Part shown: positions 8,830 through 17,760 of the stretch, piece by piece
Numbering within the stretch: the first letter of the stretch is position 1
Layout of the letters: each line of letters starts with the position of its first letter
Source of the DNA: Thermofontimicrobium_A sp034505795
GTDB lineage: Bacteria > Zhuqueibacterota > Zhuqueibacteria > Thermofontimicrobiales > Thermofontimicrobiaceae
Length of the DNA stretch: 64,000 nt
Direction of reading: 5' to 3'
Assembly (NCBI GenBank): GCA_034505795.1
Contig: JAPDQM010000005.1
Coordinates: forward strand, 15,483-79,482
The notes under the pieces: generated by a model
Databases searched by the model: none
The model's input: the letters and a program-made list of their open reading frames with translations, nothing else
Told to the model about the DNA's origin: nothing
Position numbers and translations under genes: made by a program

Positions 8830-9738
8830 TTAATTTCCCCTTTGTATTTCAACATGAGCTAACTTTTCCACAAATTGAATGATCGCCCCATGATCCAACT
8901 CGCCTTTTTCATCGGCCATCAACGCCGAAAGTATCTGCGCCACCATACCAGTGAGGGGCAATGGCACCTGCAGGCCAGCAGCCGTGGCCAGAACATTGGC
9001 GATATCTTTCTGATGCAGCTTGATTTTGAATCCCGGCGCAAAATTCCGTTGCAGGATCTTGGGAATTTTTGCTTCCATCACCTGGCTGCCAGCCAACCCG
9101 CCCCGGATGGCCTGGAATAATTTCTCCAGATCCAGACCCGCTTTGCTGGCCAGCGCAAACGCTTCCCCCACTGCGGCAATATTCAAGGCCACAATGATTT
9201 GATTCGCCAGTTTGGCAATCCCTCCTGCACCGACAGGTCCCAGATGCACGATGCTTTTGCCTAATGCTTGAAAGATAGGATGGCAACGCTGAAATATTTC
9301 CTCTTTGCCGCCCACCATAATGGCCAGGGTGCCCTGAATCGCTCCTATCTCGCCGCCACTCACTGGCGCATCAAGAAAATCAATCCCTCTGGCCTCCAAT
9401 TCTCTGGCAATCTTTTGGGAGACCAATGGCGCAATTGAGCTCATATCGATCATTACAGCACCCTCTGAAGCTCCCTCTATGATGCCGTTTTTACCAAGCG
9501 CCACCTGTTCCACATCCGGCGAATTGGGCAGCATGGTGATGACCACTGACGAAAGCTGTGCAACTTCAGCGGGACTATTGGCCACTCGGGCGCCAAGAGT
9601 TGCCAATTCGTCAGCAGGCGATTGACTGCGATTGTGTACGATCAACGAAAAGCCAGCGTTGATCAGGTTTTTGGCCATGGGTTTGCCCATAATGCCCAAA
9701 CCGATAAAACCCAATTTCGAATAATTTAATTTACTCAT
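8830..9738 (-). CDS. Beta-hydroxyacid dehydrogenase, tartronate semialdehyde reductase-like
   Basis: 302 residues from the ATG at 9738, preceded by GAGGACG; the open frame runs 43 codons further up through the promoter and is not coding there. Motifs in order: LGFIGLGIMGKPMAKNL (NAD(P) binding), FLDAPVSGGEIGA (substrate binding), GAGGIAKLANQII (the conserved Lys region) and KDIANVLATA. The family reduces tartronate semialdehyde, 3-hydroxyisobutyrate or succinic semialdehyde. The PVSGGEIGA form favours a GarR/GlxR-type enzyme, consistent with the glycolate-oxidase-like gene at 1-1162. First gene of a two-gene operon. Confidence 0.85.
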   Translation of the reverse strand: MSKLNYSKLGFIGLGIMGKPMAKNLINAGFSLIVHNRSQSPADELATLGARVANSPAEVAQLSSVVITMLPNSPDVEQVALGKNGIIEGASEGAVMIDMSSIAPLVSQKIARELEARGIDFLDAPVSGGEIGAIQGTLAIMVGGKEEIFQRCHPIFQALGKSIVHLGPVGAGGIAKLANQIIVALNIAAVGEAFALASKAGLDLEKLFQAIRGGLAGSQVMEAKIPKILQRNFAPGFKIKLHQKDIANVLATAAGLQVPLPLTGMVAQILSALMADEKGELDHGAIIQFVEKLAHVEIQRGN

Positions 9739-10074
9739 ATTAGCGTCCTCTAAGTCTGTTGAGTTGACCCTATTAGCAGCGATGCGAATATACAAAATGA
9801 AAGCATCAGAATCAAATAAAAAACCTCGTCGCCAATCTGACCAGGCCCCTTTTTTTAATGCAGGCACGCGCCAGATGGAGGCGCGGGGAACTTTGCCAGG
9901 CTAAAATGGGTAATAGGGCTACCAATTAAATCACATAATTTTTTTTGCCAGATGATCAACAGTCCATACATTGAATTCAGCCATCGTCCTGGGGAATCGA
10001 CGGCATGTGATCTTTCTGGCGCAGATAATGGCTCAACGCAAATCAAGCAATCTTTGTCGTAGGAGAATAGATTT
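9739..10074. other. Divergent intergenic region
   Basis: Holds the minus-strand promoter at 9787-9815 and a CGCGCC/GGCGCG hairpin near 9868-9886. A weak plus-strand promoter candidate (TTGCCA at 9945, TACATT at 9967) could serve the methyltransferase. No other gene supported. Confidence 0.4.
9787..9815 (-). promoter_or_regulatory. sigma70-type promoter of the reductase operon
   Basis: Minus strand: TTGATT (9815-9810), 17-bp spacer, TATATT (9792-9787), about 50 bp before the ATG at 9738. It rules out the longer open frame as coding. Confidence 0.65.
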
Positions 10075-10701
10075 ATGAATATACTGAACCCAAAACTCGA
10101 GAAATATATCCTCAGTCTGATGCCGCAGCAGCATGAGGTGCTGGAAGAAATGTACCGGCATGGCGTTGCGCAAGATTTTCCTATCATCGGACCTTTGTGT
10201 GGCCAATTTCTTCAGCAATTGGCACTTGCAACCCAGGCCCGTCGGATTTTTGAAATGGGGTCTGGCTTTGGCTACTCCGCCGCCTGGTTTTCGCTGGCAT
10301 TGCCGCCAGATGGCCGGATCATTTGCACCGACGGCAATCCCGCCAATCGAGAGCAAGCGATGGAATACTTCAAGCGACTCGGGGTCGTTAACAAGATTGA
10401 ATTTCATGTCGGCATGGCCCAAGAAATTTTGAAAACATACGACGGCCCTTTCGACATTATTTTCAACGATGTGGATAAAGAGCAATATCCCGACACCCTG
10501 GATCTGGCAATCCCCCGATTGCGGAAGGGAGGAATTTTTATTACCGATAATGCGCTGTGGGATGGCAAAGTGCTGGAGGCCAGCGGAGATATTTACACCG
10601 AAGGCGTAAAGAAATTTAATCAACTATCCTTTGGCCGCAGTGACCTCGCCACCATGATCGTGCCGTTGCGGGATGGGCTGGTGATCAGCGTCAAAAAATA
10701 A
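10075..10701 (+). CDS. Class I SAM-dependent O-methyltransferase (family 3, CCoAOMT-like)
   Basis: 208 residues, normal for the family, with GTAGGAGAATAG upstream of the ATG. Shows the SAM motif I FEMGSGFGYSAAWF, the acidic loop CTDGNPAN, the metal-ligand-type motif IIFNDVDKEQYP and TDNALW further on, as in cation-dependent catechol/caffeoyl-CoA O-methyltransferases. Cytoplasmic, single gene converging on the shikimate operon. Substrate unknown; bacterial members methylate various catechols or serve unknown tailoring roles. Confidence 0.85.
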   Translation: MNILNPKLEKYILSLMPQQHEVLEEMYRHGVAQDFPIIGPLCGQFLQQLALATQARRIFEMGSGFGYSAAWFSLALPPDGRIICTDGNPANREQAMEYFKRLGVVNKIEFHVGMAQEILKTYDGPFDIIFNDVDKEQYPDTLDLAIPRLRKGGIFITDNALWDGKVLEASGDIYTEGVKKFNQLSFGRSDLATMIVPLRDGLVISVKK

Positions 10702-10743
10702 GGCACAGCAAGCAATATACCGAAAGCGGTAGACCTTCAGCTA

Positions 10744-11568
10744 TCAGGTTGCGGCTGGATAAGATCCCAGCACCTTGATGAATTCAGTAATTTCCTCCAG
10801 GTGCCGCAGCGCATTTTGACTGGCATGGTCTTGCAAGGAGCCTTCAAAATCGAGATAAAAAATATATTGCCATGGCTTTCCTCGCAGCGGCCGGGACTCA
10901 ATTTTGAGTAGATTCAAATCGCGCAGAAAAAAGACGCTCAGGCTTTTGAACAGCGCGCCGGGAATATGGCGCGTGGCAAATACAATGGATGTTTTGTTCG
11001 GCGGACCGAAAACAATATCCTCGGTCGAAATGATCAAAAAGCGAGTGTAATTTTCGGGATAGTCTTCAATTTCGCTTTGCAGGATTTGCATGTGATAATC
11101 GGCCGCGGCCTGGCGGCTGGCAATTGCCGCTGCCGTCCTTAAATTTTCCTCTACGATGATCTTGACACTGCCAGCCGTATCATACGTCGGTACAATTCTG
11201 AGCTGCGGATGCTGTTGCCAGAAATTTCGGCATTGCCCAATGGCCGCCGGGTGCGAATAGACTGTGGTGATCTCGGAAAAAGATACACCGGGCTGAGTGA
11301 TAAGGTGTAGCTCTATTCGCAAATGCACTTCGCCGACGATCTTGACCGAATTTTCCAGCAACAGATCATAATTCTGGTGGATGCTGCCGGATAATGTATT
11401 TTCGATAGGAATGATGCCCAGGGTTGGATTTTTGGCTTTCACCGACTGAAACACCTGCTCGAAAGTGGGCCGTGGATGGCAGATGGTGGCTTCCCCCAAA
11501 AACTTCTGCGCCGCTATTTCGCTAAATGCATAATGTTCACCCTGAAAACAGATTTCATGTTTCTCCAT
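10744..11568 (-). CDS. pheA: Prephenate dehydratase
   Basis: 274 residues from the ATG at 11568, which overlaps the end of aroQ by 14 nt; the frame is open further upstream but only as a shadow of aroQ. Monofunctional: no chorismate mutase domain. The catalytic half shows FQGEHYAFSE, GIIPIENTLSGSI and the family's DYPENYTRFLII with the key Thr-Arg-Phe. The C-terminal ACT domain carries the Phe-binding ESRP motif (KIESRPLRGKPW). It converts prephenate to phenylpyruvate in the cytoplasm, probably feedback-inhibited by phenylalanine. Last gene of the shikimate operon. Confidence 0.93.
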   Translation of the reverse strand: MEKHEICFQGEHYAFSEIAAQKFLGEATICHPRPTFEQVFQSVKAKNPTLGIIPIENTLSGSIHQNYDLLLENSVKIVGEVHLRIELHLITQPGVSFSEITTVYSHPAAIGQCRNFWQQHPQLRIVPTYDTAGSVKIIVEENLRTAAAIASRQAAADYHMQILQSEIEDYPENYTRFLIISTEDIVFGPPNKTSIVFATRHIPGALFKSLSVFFLRDLNLLKIESRPLRGKPWQYIFYLDFEGSLQDHASQNALRHLEEITEFIKVLGSYPAAT

Positions 11569-12013
11569 GCGTCGTTGTCTCCCCAAGATGCTGTACCAAT
11601 CGTTCCAATCCTTTGAAATAGCTCTGAATGCCCAGGCCGACAATTTGATCCAGGCAGACTTCCTTGATAACCGATATTCGTCGAAATGGCTCCCGCTGGT
11701 GAATATCAGACAGATGCACTTCCACTGTTGGCTTAGCCACGGCTGCAATGGCGTCTCGCAGCGAGTAACTATAATGCGTCAGGCCGCCGGGATTGATGAC
11801 CATTCCCTGCGCCCATTTCCGGTGTTCGTGCATAAAATCGATGATCTGCCCCTCGCTGTTACTCTGAAAAATTTTCACGGCACACCCCAGTTCTGCAGCC
11901 CGCTGACTGAGCATCTGATTCAACTCCGCCAGTGTGGTGCGACCATAAACCTCCGGCTCCCGCTCGCCGAGCAAATTGAGATTTGGCCCATGGATAATGA
12001 GGATGTTGAACAT
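11555..12013 (-). CDS. aroQ: 3-dehydroquinate dehydratase, type II
   Basis: 152 residues. The ATG at 12013 follows the aroB stop (TGAATATG); an in-frame TTG two codons earlier is possible but overlaps the stop. Type II signatures: ILIIHGPNLNLLGEREPEVYG with the catalytic Tyr, FQSNSEGQIIDF, VINPGGLTHYSYSLRDA and EVHLSDIHQREPFR with the catalytic His. It removes water from 3-dehydroquinate as a cytoplasmic dodecamer. Co-translated with aroB and pheA. Confidence 0.95.
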   Translation of the reverse strand: MFNILIIHGPNLNLLGEREPEVYGRTTLAELNQMLSQRAAELGCAVKIFQSNSEGQIIDFMHEHRKWAQGMVINPGGLTHYSYSLRDAIAAVAKPTVEVHLSDIHQREPFRRISVIKEVCLDQIVGLGIQSYFKGLERLVQHLGETTTHGET

Positions 12014-12015
12014 AT

Positions 12016-13107
12016 TCAATTCGTTCCTAAAAGCTGTTGAATGCCTTCTTCAATGAGTTGCAGCTCGACCGGTGCGATACGAGTTTTGCCAATACGCTCA
12101 AGCAGGACAAATTGCAGACCGCTGGCGGTCATTTTTTTATCGCTCTGCATGGCCTGCATAATTTGCTCCGCCGTGATGCCCATAGGGACGGCAGGTTTTT
12201 GAAGCTGCTCAATCATTAGCACCAGGCGACGATGCTCTTCTGGTGGCAAGCCAGCTTTTTTTTCAGATATCGCCGCCGCCGCCAGCATGCCCCAGGCTAC
12301 CGCCTCGCCATGGCGAAAATAGCTGTAATCAGTTATCTGTTCCAGGGCGTGGCCAACCGTATGTCCAAAATTCAATACTCGCCGAAAATTACCTTCTCGC
12401 TCATCTTGCTCTACCACCCTGCTTTTCAGGCGACAACAGGTTTCAATCACATGAGCAATTACAGTTTCTGATTCCAGTGCCAGCAATGCCTTCAAATTCG
12501 CTTCGAGGTAAACAAATAAAGCAGCATCCAGGATCAAACCGTATTTGATCACTTCGGCCAGACCATTGTAAATTTCTCGCTGGGGCAAGGTCTTTAAGGT
12601 CAGCGGATCGATCCAGACCAGTTGCGGCTGGTAAAACGCACCGATGCTGTTTTTGGCCAGCGGATGATTGACACCAACTTTGCCTCCCACGCTGCTATCG
12701 ACTTGCGCCATCAATGTGGTCGGAATCTGAACCCAACGAACACCTCGCAAAAATGTCGCCGCGATAAAGCCGGCCAGATCTCCCACTACGCCGCCGCCAA
12801 GCGCCACAATCACATCATCCCGATGAAAACGATTGGCCAACAGCCAGGTATAAATTTGTTCGGCGCAAATCATGGATTTGGACGTTTCACCCGGCGCAAT
12901 CTGGTACAGGTGGCATTCTGCTTTTATCTGTTTCAATGAATTTATCACGCTTTCCGCATATAGCGCCGCGACTGTGGAATCCGAGATGATAATATATTTT
13001 TTCGCCGGACAGTAGGTGCTGATGGCCTTGCCGCAGGCAGCGAGACTATTCGACTCGATGATGATGGAATAGCTCCGCTGATCCAAATTGACCTGCAATT
13101 GTTGCAT
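12016..13107 (-). CDS. aroB: 3-dehydroquinate synthase
   Basis: 363 residues from the ATG at 13107, whose product begins MQQLQVNLDQRSYSIII and aligns with the E. coli N-terminus; a GTG at 13119 overlapping the aroK stop would add four residues. NAD-binding and metal motifs are intact: APGETSKS, ALGGGVVGDLAGFIAATFLRGV, QIPTTLMAQVDSSVGGKVGVNH, RVLNFGHTVGHALE. It converts DAHP to 3-dehydroquinate. It starts a few bases after aroK and ends 2 nt before aroQ. Confidence 0.95.
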   Translation of the reverse strand: MQQLQVNLDQRSYSIIIESNSLAACGKAISTYCPAKKYIIISDSTVAALYAESVINSLKQIKAECHLYQIAPGETSKSMICAEQIYTWLLANRFHRDDVIVALGGGVVGDLAGFIAATFLRGVRWVQIPTTLMAQVDSSVGGKVGVNHPLAKNSIGAFYQPQLVWIDPLTLKTLPQREIYNGLAEVIKYGLILDAALFVYLEANLKALLALESETVIAHVIETCCRLKSRVVEQDEREGNFRRVLNFGHTVGHALEQITDYSYFRHGEAVAWGMLAAAAISEKKAGLPPEEHRRLVLMIEQLQKPAVPMGITAEQIMQAMQSDKKMTASGLQFVLLERIGKTRIAPVELQLIEEGIQQLLGTN

Positions 13108-13111
13108 GTAT

Positions 13112-13666
13112 TTACTCACTGGTTGAAGGGTTCAAAGAAGACAATTGTTGCAGTATCAACGCCACAACTTCATCGGGCGACTGGTTCGCCTGTCCCCGAA
13201 TTATGATGTCAGCCGTTTTATACCAATGCTCTCGCTGCTGAATTAGCTCTTCGAGATAGGGTAGCAGGGCTTCTTCCCGAATTCCCCGGAGCAGCGGGCG
13301 ATGATGACTATCCTTGATTCGCTGCAACAGGACTGTAATCGGCCAGCTTAGATAAACGCTGCACCCCGTTTGCCGAATGGCAGCTCGATTGGCAGGCAGC
13401 AGAATAATCCCTCCACCCGTTGCAACCACAAGCTGTTGCCGCCGACTGATATTCAACAGACATTCGCTTTCGATCTGTCGAAAATAGGGCTCACCAAACT
13501 TCTCAAAAATCTCGGGAATGGTCAGGTGCAAGCGTGCTTCAATTTCGGCATCCAGGTCTACAAATGGTCGATGGAGACGGGCCGCTAAAAGTTGCCCCAC
13601 AGTGGTTTTCCCTGCTCCCATAAACCCCATTAGATAAATGTTGCTGCCTTTTGCTGGCGATACCAT
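13112..13666 (-). CDS. aroK: Shikimate kinase
   Basis: 184 residues. Walker A GFMGAGKTTVG, substrate motif FVDLDAEIE, GEPYFRQIE, the ATGGGI loop and the RPLL lid motif are all present. It phosphorylates shikimate at the 3-hydroxyl with ATP. It starts 6 nt after the aroC stop. aroK and aroL cannot be told apart from one sequence; aroK is used as the default name. Confidence 0.93.
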   Translation of the reverse strand: MVSPAKGSNIYLMGFMGAGKTTVGQLLAARLHRPFVDLDAEIEARLHLTIPEIFEKFGEPYFRQIESECLLNISRRQQLVVATGGGIILLPANRAAIRQTGCSVYLSWPITVLLQRIKDSHHRPLLRGIREEALLPYLEELIQQREHWYKTADIIIRGQANQSPDEVVALILQQLSSLNPSTSE

Positions 13667-13672
13667 AAGAAT

Positions 13673-14917
13673 TTAATCCAACAATCCTAACCGCCAATCC
13701 CCCAGGCTGAACGTTTGCAGGATTTCCAATTGCCGATCATAAAGCACGTTTTCCATGTTCTCCTTCATTTCGCCAATCGAATCTCCGCCGAATTTGAGAC
13801 AGAGTTGATCCGCCAATACCAACGCCACCATGGCCTCGGCGATCACGGCCGCCGAGGGCAACGAACAGATGTCGCTTCTTTTTTTATGTCGCTTGTCGGG
13901 TTTTTTTTGTTGGATGTCCACCGACTTCAACGGTTTCATTAAGGTAGGAATCGGCTTCATGGTGGCAACGATGATGATCGGCTCCCCATTGCTAATTCCA
14001 CCTTCAATGCCACCAGCATGATTGGTTTTTCGGATATACTTCGCCAGGGTCTGATCCCAAAAAATTTCATCGTGTACGGCAGAACCAAATTGTACCGCCA
14101 ATTCGCGACCATCGCCGATCTCGACCGCTTTGATGGCCGGAATGCTCATTACTGCCTGAGCCAACAACCCATCCAATCGCTGCGACCATTGCGAATAGCT
14201 GCCCAGGCCAACCGGCACCTGCAACGCCATCACTACCAGCCGGCCACCAACAGTATCCCCGCGTTCCCGAGCCGTATCAATAACTTCCTGCATCTGGCTA
14301 GCAACCAACTCATCGCCGCAATGCACCGGTGACTTTTCAATTCGATCAATATATTTCTCAAATTCACTATCCGACAATTCACCCAAACGCTGATAGAGGG
14401 GATGGGGAACACTGGCCTTACCGATTTGGATTACTTCGCTAATGATGCGAATGCTAAAATACTCCAGCAACTGCCGCGCAATAGCCCCCAATGCCACTCG
14501 CATGGCGGTTTCGCGAGCACTCGCCCGTTCAATGACATTACGAATGTCGTGATGGTGGTATTTTAAGCTGCCGGCCAGATCGGCATGGCCCGGACGGGGC
14601 ACCGTTACCGTCTCCAAACCTTCAGGTGGATCACCAAAGAGCGCCATGATTTCCGTCCAGTTCACCCAATCCTTGTTCTCGATGTACAGCGCAATTGGGC
14701 TACCGATGGTCTGGCCAAATCGCACGCCAGAGATAAACTCCGCATGATCCTTCTCGATTTGCATCCGGGCACCCCGACCATATCCCTTCTGACGCCGCTG
14801 CAATTCATGCAGGACGGCCTTTTCGGAAATGGTAAGACCGGCAGGCAAGCCCTCGATGATCCCGACCAATCCCCTGCCATGAGACTCCCCTGCAGTGCGC
14901 CATGTTATTCCTGACAT
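13673..14917 (-). CDS. aroC: Chorismate synthase
   Basis: 414 residues, the long form seen in many bacteria. Signatures: WRTAGESHGRGLVGIIEGLPAG at the N-terminus, RRQKGYGRGARM, RPGHADLAGSLKYHHHDIRNVIERASARETAMRVA and the C-terminal SLPSAAVIAEAMVALVLAD. It makes chorismate from EPSP using reduced FMN. The ATG overlaps the 3' end of aroE by 13 nt. A basic insert rich in Lys/Arg (KKPDKRHKKRSD) near residue 340 lies where family members usually have the short KP[TI] loop. Confidence 0.95.
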   Translation of the reverse strand: MSGITWRTAGESHGRGLVGIIEGLPAGLTISEKAVLHELQRRQKGYGRGARMQIEKDHAEFISGVRFGQTIGSPIALYIENKDWVNWTEIMALFGDPPEGLETVTVPRPGHADLAGSLKYHHHDIRNVIERASARETAMRVALGAIARQLLEYFSIRIISEVIQIGKASVPHPLYQRLGELSDSEFEKYIDRIEKSPVHCGDELVASQMQEVIDTARERGDTVGGRLVVMALQVPVGLGSYSQWSQRLDGLLAQAVMSIPAIKAVEIGDGRELAVQFGSAVHDEIFWDQTLAKYIRKTNHAGGIEGGISNGEPIIIVATMKPIPTLMKPLKSVDIQQKKPDKRHKKRSDICSLPSAAVIAEAMVALVLADQLCLKFGGDSIGEMKENMENVLYDRQLEILQTFSLGDWRLGLLD

Positions 14918-15780
14918 ATCTCCCTCCGTAACCTTTCTGCAAGCTCCAGGTATAAATTTTCATTGAGAACAAAATTTTCCCCCATCCAGAATCCCAGCGA
15001 TGCAATCCCCTGATAGATCAACATAGCCAGGCCGTTCATGAATGGCAACTGCTGCTGCTCTGCTTGCTGCAACAATGGCGTTCGAAGTGGCCGATAGATT
15101 AGATCGTAGACCATCAGGTTTTTCGGCAGTTGTGTCGGAATCGGCAAGGGCATTTCATTTGCTGATCCTCCCATGCCGATGGTGGTCGCGTTCACCAGCA
15201 GACCACAACTTGCCAAGTGAGTCTCGATCCGGTCACGATCCCAGCCAATTCTTGCCCAAGATTGTTGCGGATTTTGTTCGGCTAAATCATCGATCAACCG
15301 TTGCGCTTTATCCAGCGACCGATTGGCAATGATAATCTGGCGGCAACCTTCTCGAGCCAGCGCTACCGCCACGGCCCGCGCTGCACCGCCAGCGCCCAAC
15401 AGCAACACGTTTTTATTTTGCACTGACCAGCCCGCCACATGCAAACTAATTCGAAATCCCGTAGCATCGGTATTGTGGCCAATCAATCCGGCACTGTCGA
15501 TCTTGATCGTATTTACACTGCCGATGGCTTCTGCTTCCGGTGTCAATTCAGTGAGGAACCGAATTACTTCCGTTTTGAGCGGCGTAGTAACGTTGATCCC
15601 TCGCACCTGGTGATCAGCAAACTCCGCCAGCGTCGGCCCAAGCGCACCGGGTTCGACCCGGCACGCACAATATCTCCCTGGAATATTAAATTTTTCCAGC
15701 AGATAATTTTGGAGCACGGGCGACAGCGAATGATCGATGGGATTGCCAATTACATAAAATGTGCAATATGTGTTACCCAT
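14905..15780 (-). CDS. aroE: Shikimate dehydrogenase (NADP+)
   Basis: 291 residues. Shikimate-binding DHSLSPVLQN, catalytic Lys in NVTTPLKTEV, NTDATGF, Rossmann loop GAGGAARAVAVAL, and NRSLDKA, the basic NADP-preferring loop. It reduces 3-dehydroshikimate to shikimate. The ATG overlaps the aroA stop by 8 nt (ATGGGTAA). Length and motifs are typical; quinate/shikimate dehydrogenase (YdiB) is less likely inside a complete aro operon. Confidence 0.93.
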   Translation of the reverse strand: MGNTYCTFYVIGNPIDHSLSPVLQNYLLEKFNIPGRYCACRVEPGALGPTLAEFADHQVRGINVTTPLKTEVIRFLTELTPEAEAIGSVNTIKIDSAGLIGHNTDATGFRISLHVAGWSVQNKNVLLLGAGGAARAVAVALAREGCRQIIIANRSLDKAQRLIDDLAEQNPQQSWARIGWDRDRIETHLASCGLLVNATTIGMGGSANEMPLPIPTQLPKNLMVYDLIYRPLRTPLLQQAEQQQLPFMNGLAMLIYQGIASLGFWMGENFVLNENLYLELAERLRREICQE

Positions 15781-17056
15781 CGGTGACTTCCTTTAATGCA
15801 TCAAAAAAATTAGGCATTGAAACTGCAACAGATTCAGCCCCAGCGATTTGGGTCTGTCCCCTACCGATCAATCCCGCGATGGCAAACGCCATCGCCAAAC
15901 GATGATCACCGTAACTGTCCACTGTTGCCCCGAGCAGCCTCTGAGGGCCGTCGATCACCAATCCATCGTCCTTCTCGGTTACCCGAACGCCCATGGCCGC
16001 TAGATTGGTGGCTACTGCGTGCAAGCGATCGGATTCCTTAACCCGCAGTTCTCTGGCCCCAGAAATAGTCGTCCGCCCCCTGGCCTGAGTGGCAATAATT
16101 GCCAGAATCGGTATTTCATCGATCAGACGAGGCACAATTTCCGGTGGGATATCAACGCCACTTAAATTGCTGGTCTGTGCCGTCAATTCGCCCATCGGTT
16201 CTGAGGCTGAATTGGGATATTGCTGCACATCAACCCTCGCGCCCATCTCCTGGAGTACATCCAACAGACCCGTACGAGTCGGATTTAACCCCACCTGGCG
16301 AATGGTGATCCTGGAGGCAGGGGTTATCAGCGCCGCACCAATAAAAAACGCTGCGGATGAAAAATCTCCCGGCACGTGAATGTGATGACCTGCCAACCTC
16401 GCTGGGCCCTGAAGCGCCACTTCGAAGCCGTTTCGAACGAGCTGCACACCAAAATCGGTCAGCATCCGCTCGGAGTGATCCCGGGACAGGTGGGGTTCCA
16501 CCACCGACGTGATGCCCTCGGCATAAAGTCCGGCCAAAAGCACGCACGATTTCACCTGGGCGCTGGCTACCGGGCTGTGGAATCGGATCGGATGCAGCCG
16601 ATCACCGGTGATGACCAGTGGGGCCAAGCCTCCTGGCTGGCTCTGAATTTTCGCGCCCATTTGCGCCAGCGGGTCCATGATCCGTTTCATGGGCCGGCGG
16701 CTGAGCGAGGCATCGCCAATGAGTGTAGCTGAGAATGGTTGTGCTGCCAGAATTCCAGCCAACAGCCGCATCGTAGTGCCAGAGTTGCCACAATCCAGCG
16801 GGCCATCGGCTGGTTGCAAACCGTAGAGGCCTTGCCCATCGATGACGATCGCCCCCTCATACTCGTGAATGGCGGCGTGCAGTTGTTGCAAGCAATTCAT
16901 AGTGCTGCGAACATCAGCCGCAGGCGATAAATTTTGCACAATGGTTCGTTCGTCAGCAATGGCACCCAACATAAGCGCCCGATGTGAAATCGACTTGTCG
17001 CCCGGTACGGCGAGAGAACCGGTCACCGTTTTTGCAGCATCGATTTTATAAATCAC
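15773..17056 (-). CDS. aroA: 3-phosphoshikimate 1-carboxyvinyltransferase (EPSP synthase)
   Basis: 427 residues; start codon is GTG at 17056 with a weak GGGAT upstream. Motifs: VPGDKSISHRALMLGAIA, LDCGNSGTTMRLLAG, ASLSRRPM, SAQVKSCVLLAGL, LSRDHSERML, GLNPTRTG, RVKESDR and SYGDHRLAMAF. It transfers enolpyruvate from PEP to shikimate-3-phosphate. GDKS, SAQVK and NPTR match the motifs described for class II EPSP synthases, although R-D-H-S-E has a charged residue where the published pattern wants a neutral one. Begins the overlapping aro block, 116 nt after the Nudix gene. Confidence 0.94.
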   Translation of the reverse strand: MIYKIDAAKTVTGSLAVPGDKSISHRALMLGAIADERTIVQNLSPAADVRSTMNCLQQLHAAIHEYEGAIVIDGQGLYGLQPADGPLDCGNSGTTMRLLAGILAAQPFSATLIGDASLSRRPMKRIMDPLAQMGAKIQSQPGGLAPLVITGDRLHPIRFHSPVASAQVKSCVLLAGLYAEGITSVVEPHLSRDHSERMLTDFGVQLVRNGFEVALQGPARLAGHHIHVPGDFSSAAFFIGAALITPASRITIRQVGLNPTRTGLLDVLQEMGARVDVQQYPNSASEPMGELTAQTSNLSGVDIPPEIVPRLIDEIPILAIIATQARGRTTISGARELRVKESDRLHAVATNLAAMGVRVTEKDDGLVIDGPQRLLGATVDSYGDHRLAMAFAIAGLIGRGQTQIAGAESVAVSMPNFFDALKEVTDG

Positions 17057-17172
17057 AAAAATATCCCAAACATGAAAATCATCAATTGAGTGGCCCTAAC
17101 GCTTGCCGCATGGGCTATCGCTATGAAACAATTTTTTGGGTTTGGCTAATCCAACAACCAGCCTGGCATCGG

Positions 17173-17760
17173 TCAGGCTCCCTGCGCAGCGGCTTTCGCC
17201 TTCAACCATTGCAGGGCGATGATGGTTTTGGCATCGACGATCTCTCCGGATTCCAGCATTTTCAGTGCTTTCTTTAGCGGCAATTCTAGCACCTGGATAT
17301 TTTCGCCTTCATGGGCCAATCCGCCGCCCTTTTGAATACGATCCCGTGTGGAAACCTCGGCATAATAAAGATAGATCACTTCGTTACTGCCGCCTGGTGT
17401 GGGGAAAAAGCTAAACAACAACTGCAACTGATGCACCTGATAGCCGACCTCTTCCATGATTTCGCGGAGGATGGCCTGGTCCGGTGATTGACCCTCATCA
17501 ATAACACCCGCGACGATCTCCCAGGACCAGGCGTGCTTCTTGTCCTTGGTGAAAATGGAATATCGAAACTGCTTGATCAACAGCACCGTCTGCTTTTCAG
17601 GGTTGAAGATCAATGCGGCTACCGAATCGCCTCGATCTAAATTCAGGCGAACGATCTCCTGGCTCATGGTGCCATCAAATTTTTCAAATTGGATCGAAGC
17701 CCTGTCGACTTTAAAAAAATCGTCCAGGATGCGATCGACATGTTTAACTTTTACTTTCAT
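17173..17760 (-). CDS. Nudix hydrolase, ADP-ribose pyrophosphatase type
   Basis: 195 residues. Nudix box GVIDEGQSPDQAILREIMEEVGY spans about residues 90-112: the metal-binding REIMEE is intact, but the first Glu of the G-x5-E consensus is Gln. The FKVDRASIQFEKFDG N-terminus and FPTPGGSNEVIYLYYA downstream resemble NudF-type ADP-ribose/nucleoside diphosphate sugar hydrolases. Its ATG overlaps the stop of the upstream membrane-protein gene (ATGA), so the two are coupled. Exact substrate uncertain. Confidence 0.85.
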   Translation of the reverse strand: MKVKVKHVDRILDDFFKVDRASIQFEKFDGTMSQEIVRLNLDRGDSVAALIFNPEKQTVLLIKQFRYSIFTKDKKHAWSWEIVAGVIDEGQSPDQAILREIMEEVGYQVHQLQLLFSFFPTPGGSNEVIYLYYAEVSTRDRIQKGGGLAHEGENIQVLELPLKKALKMLESGEIVDAKTIIALQWLKAKAAAQGA

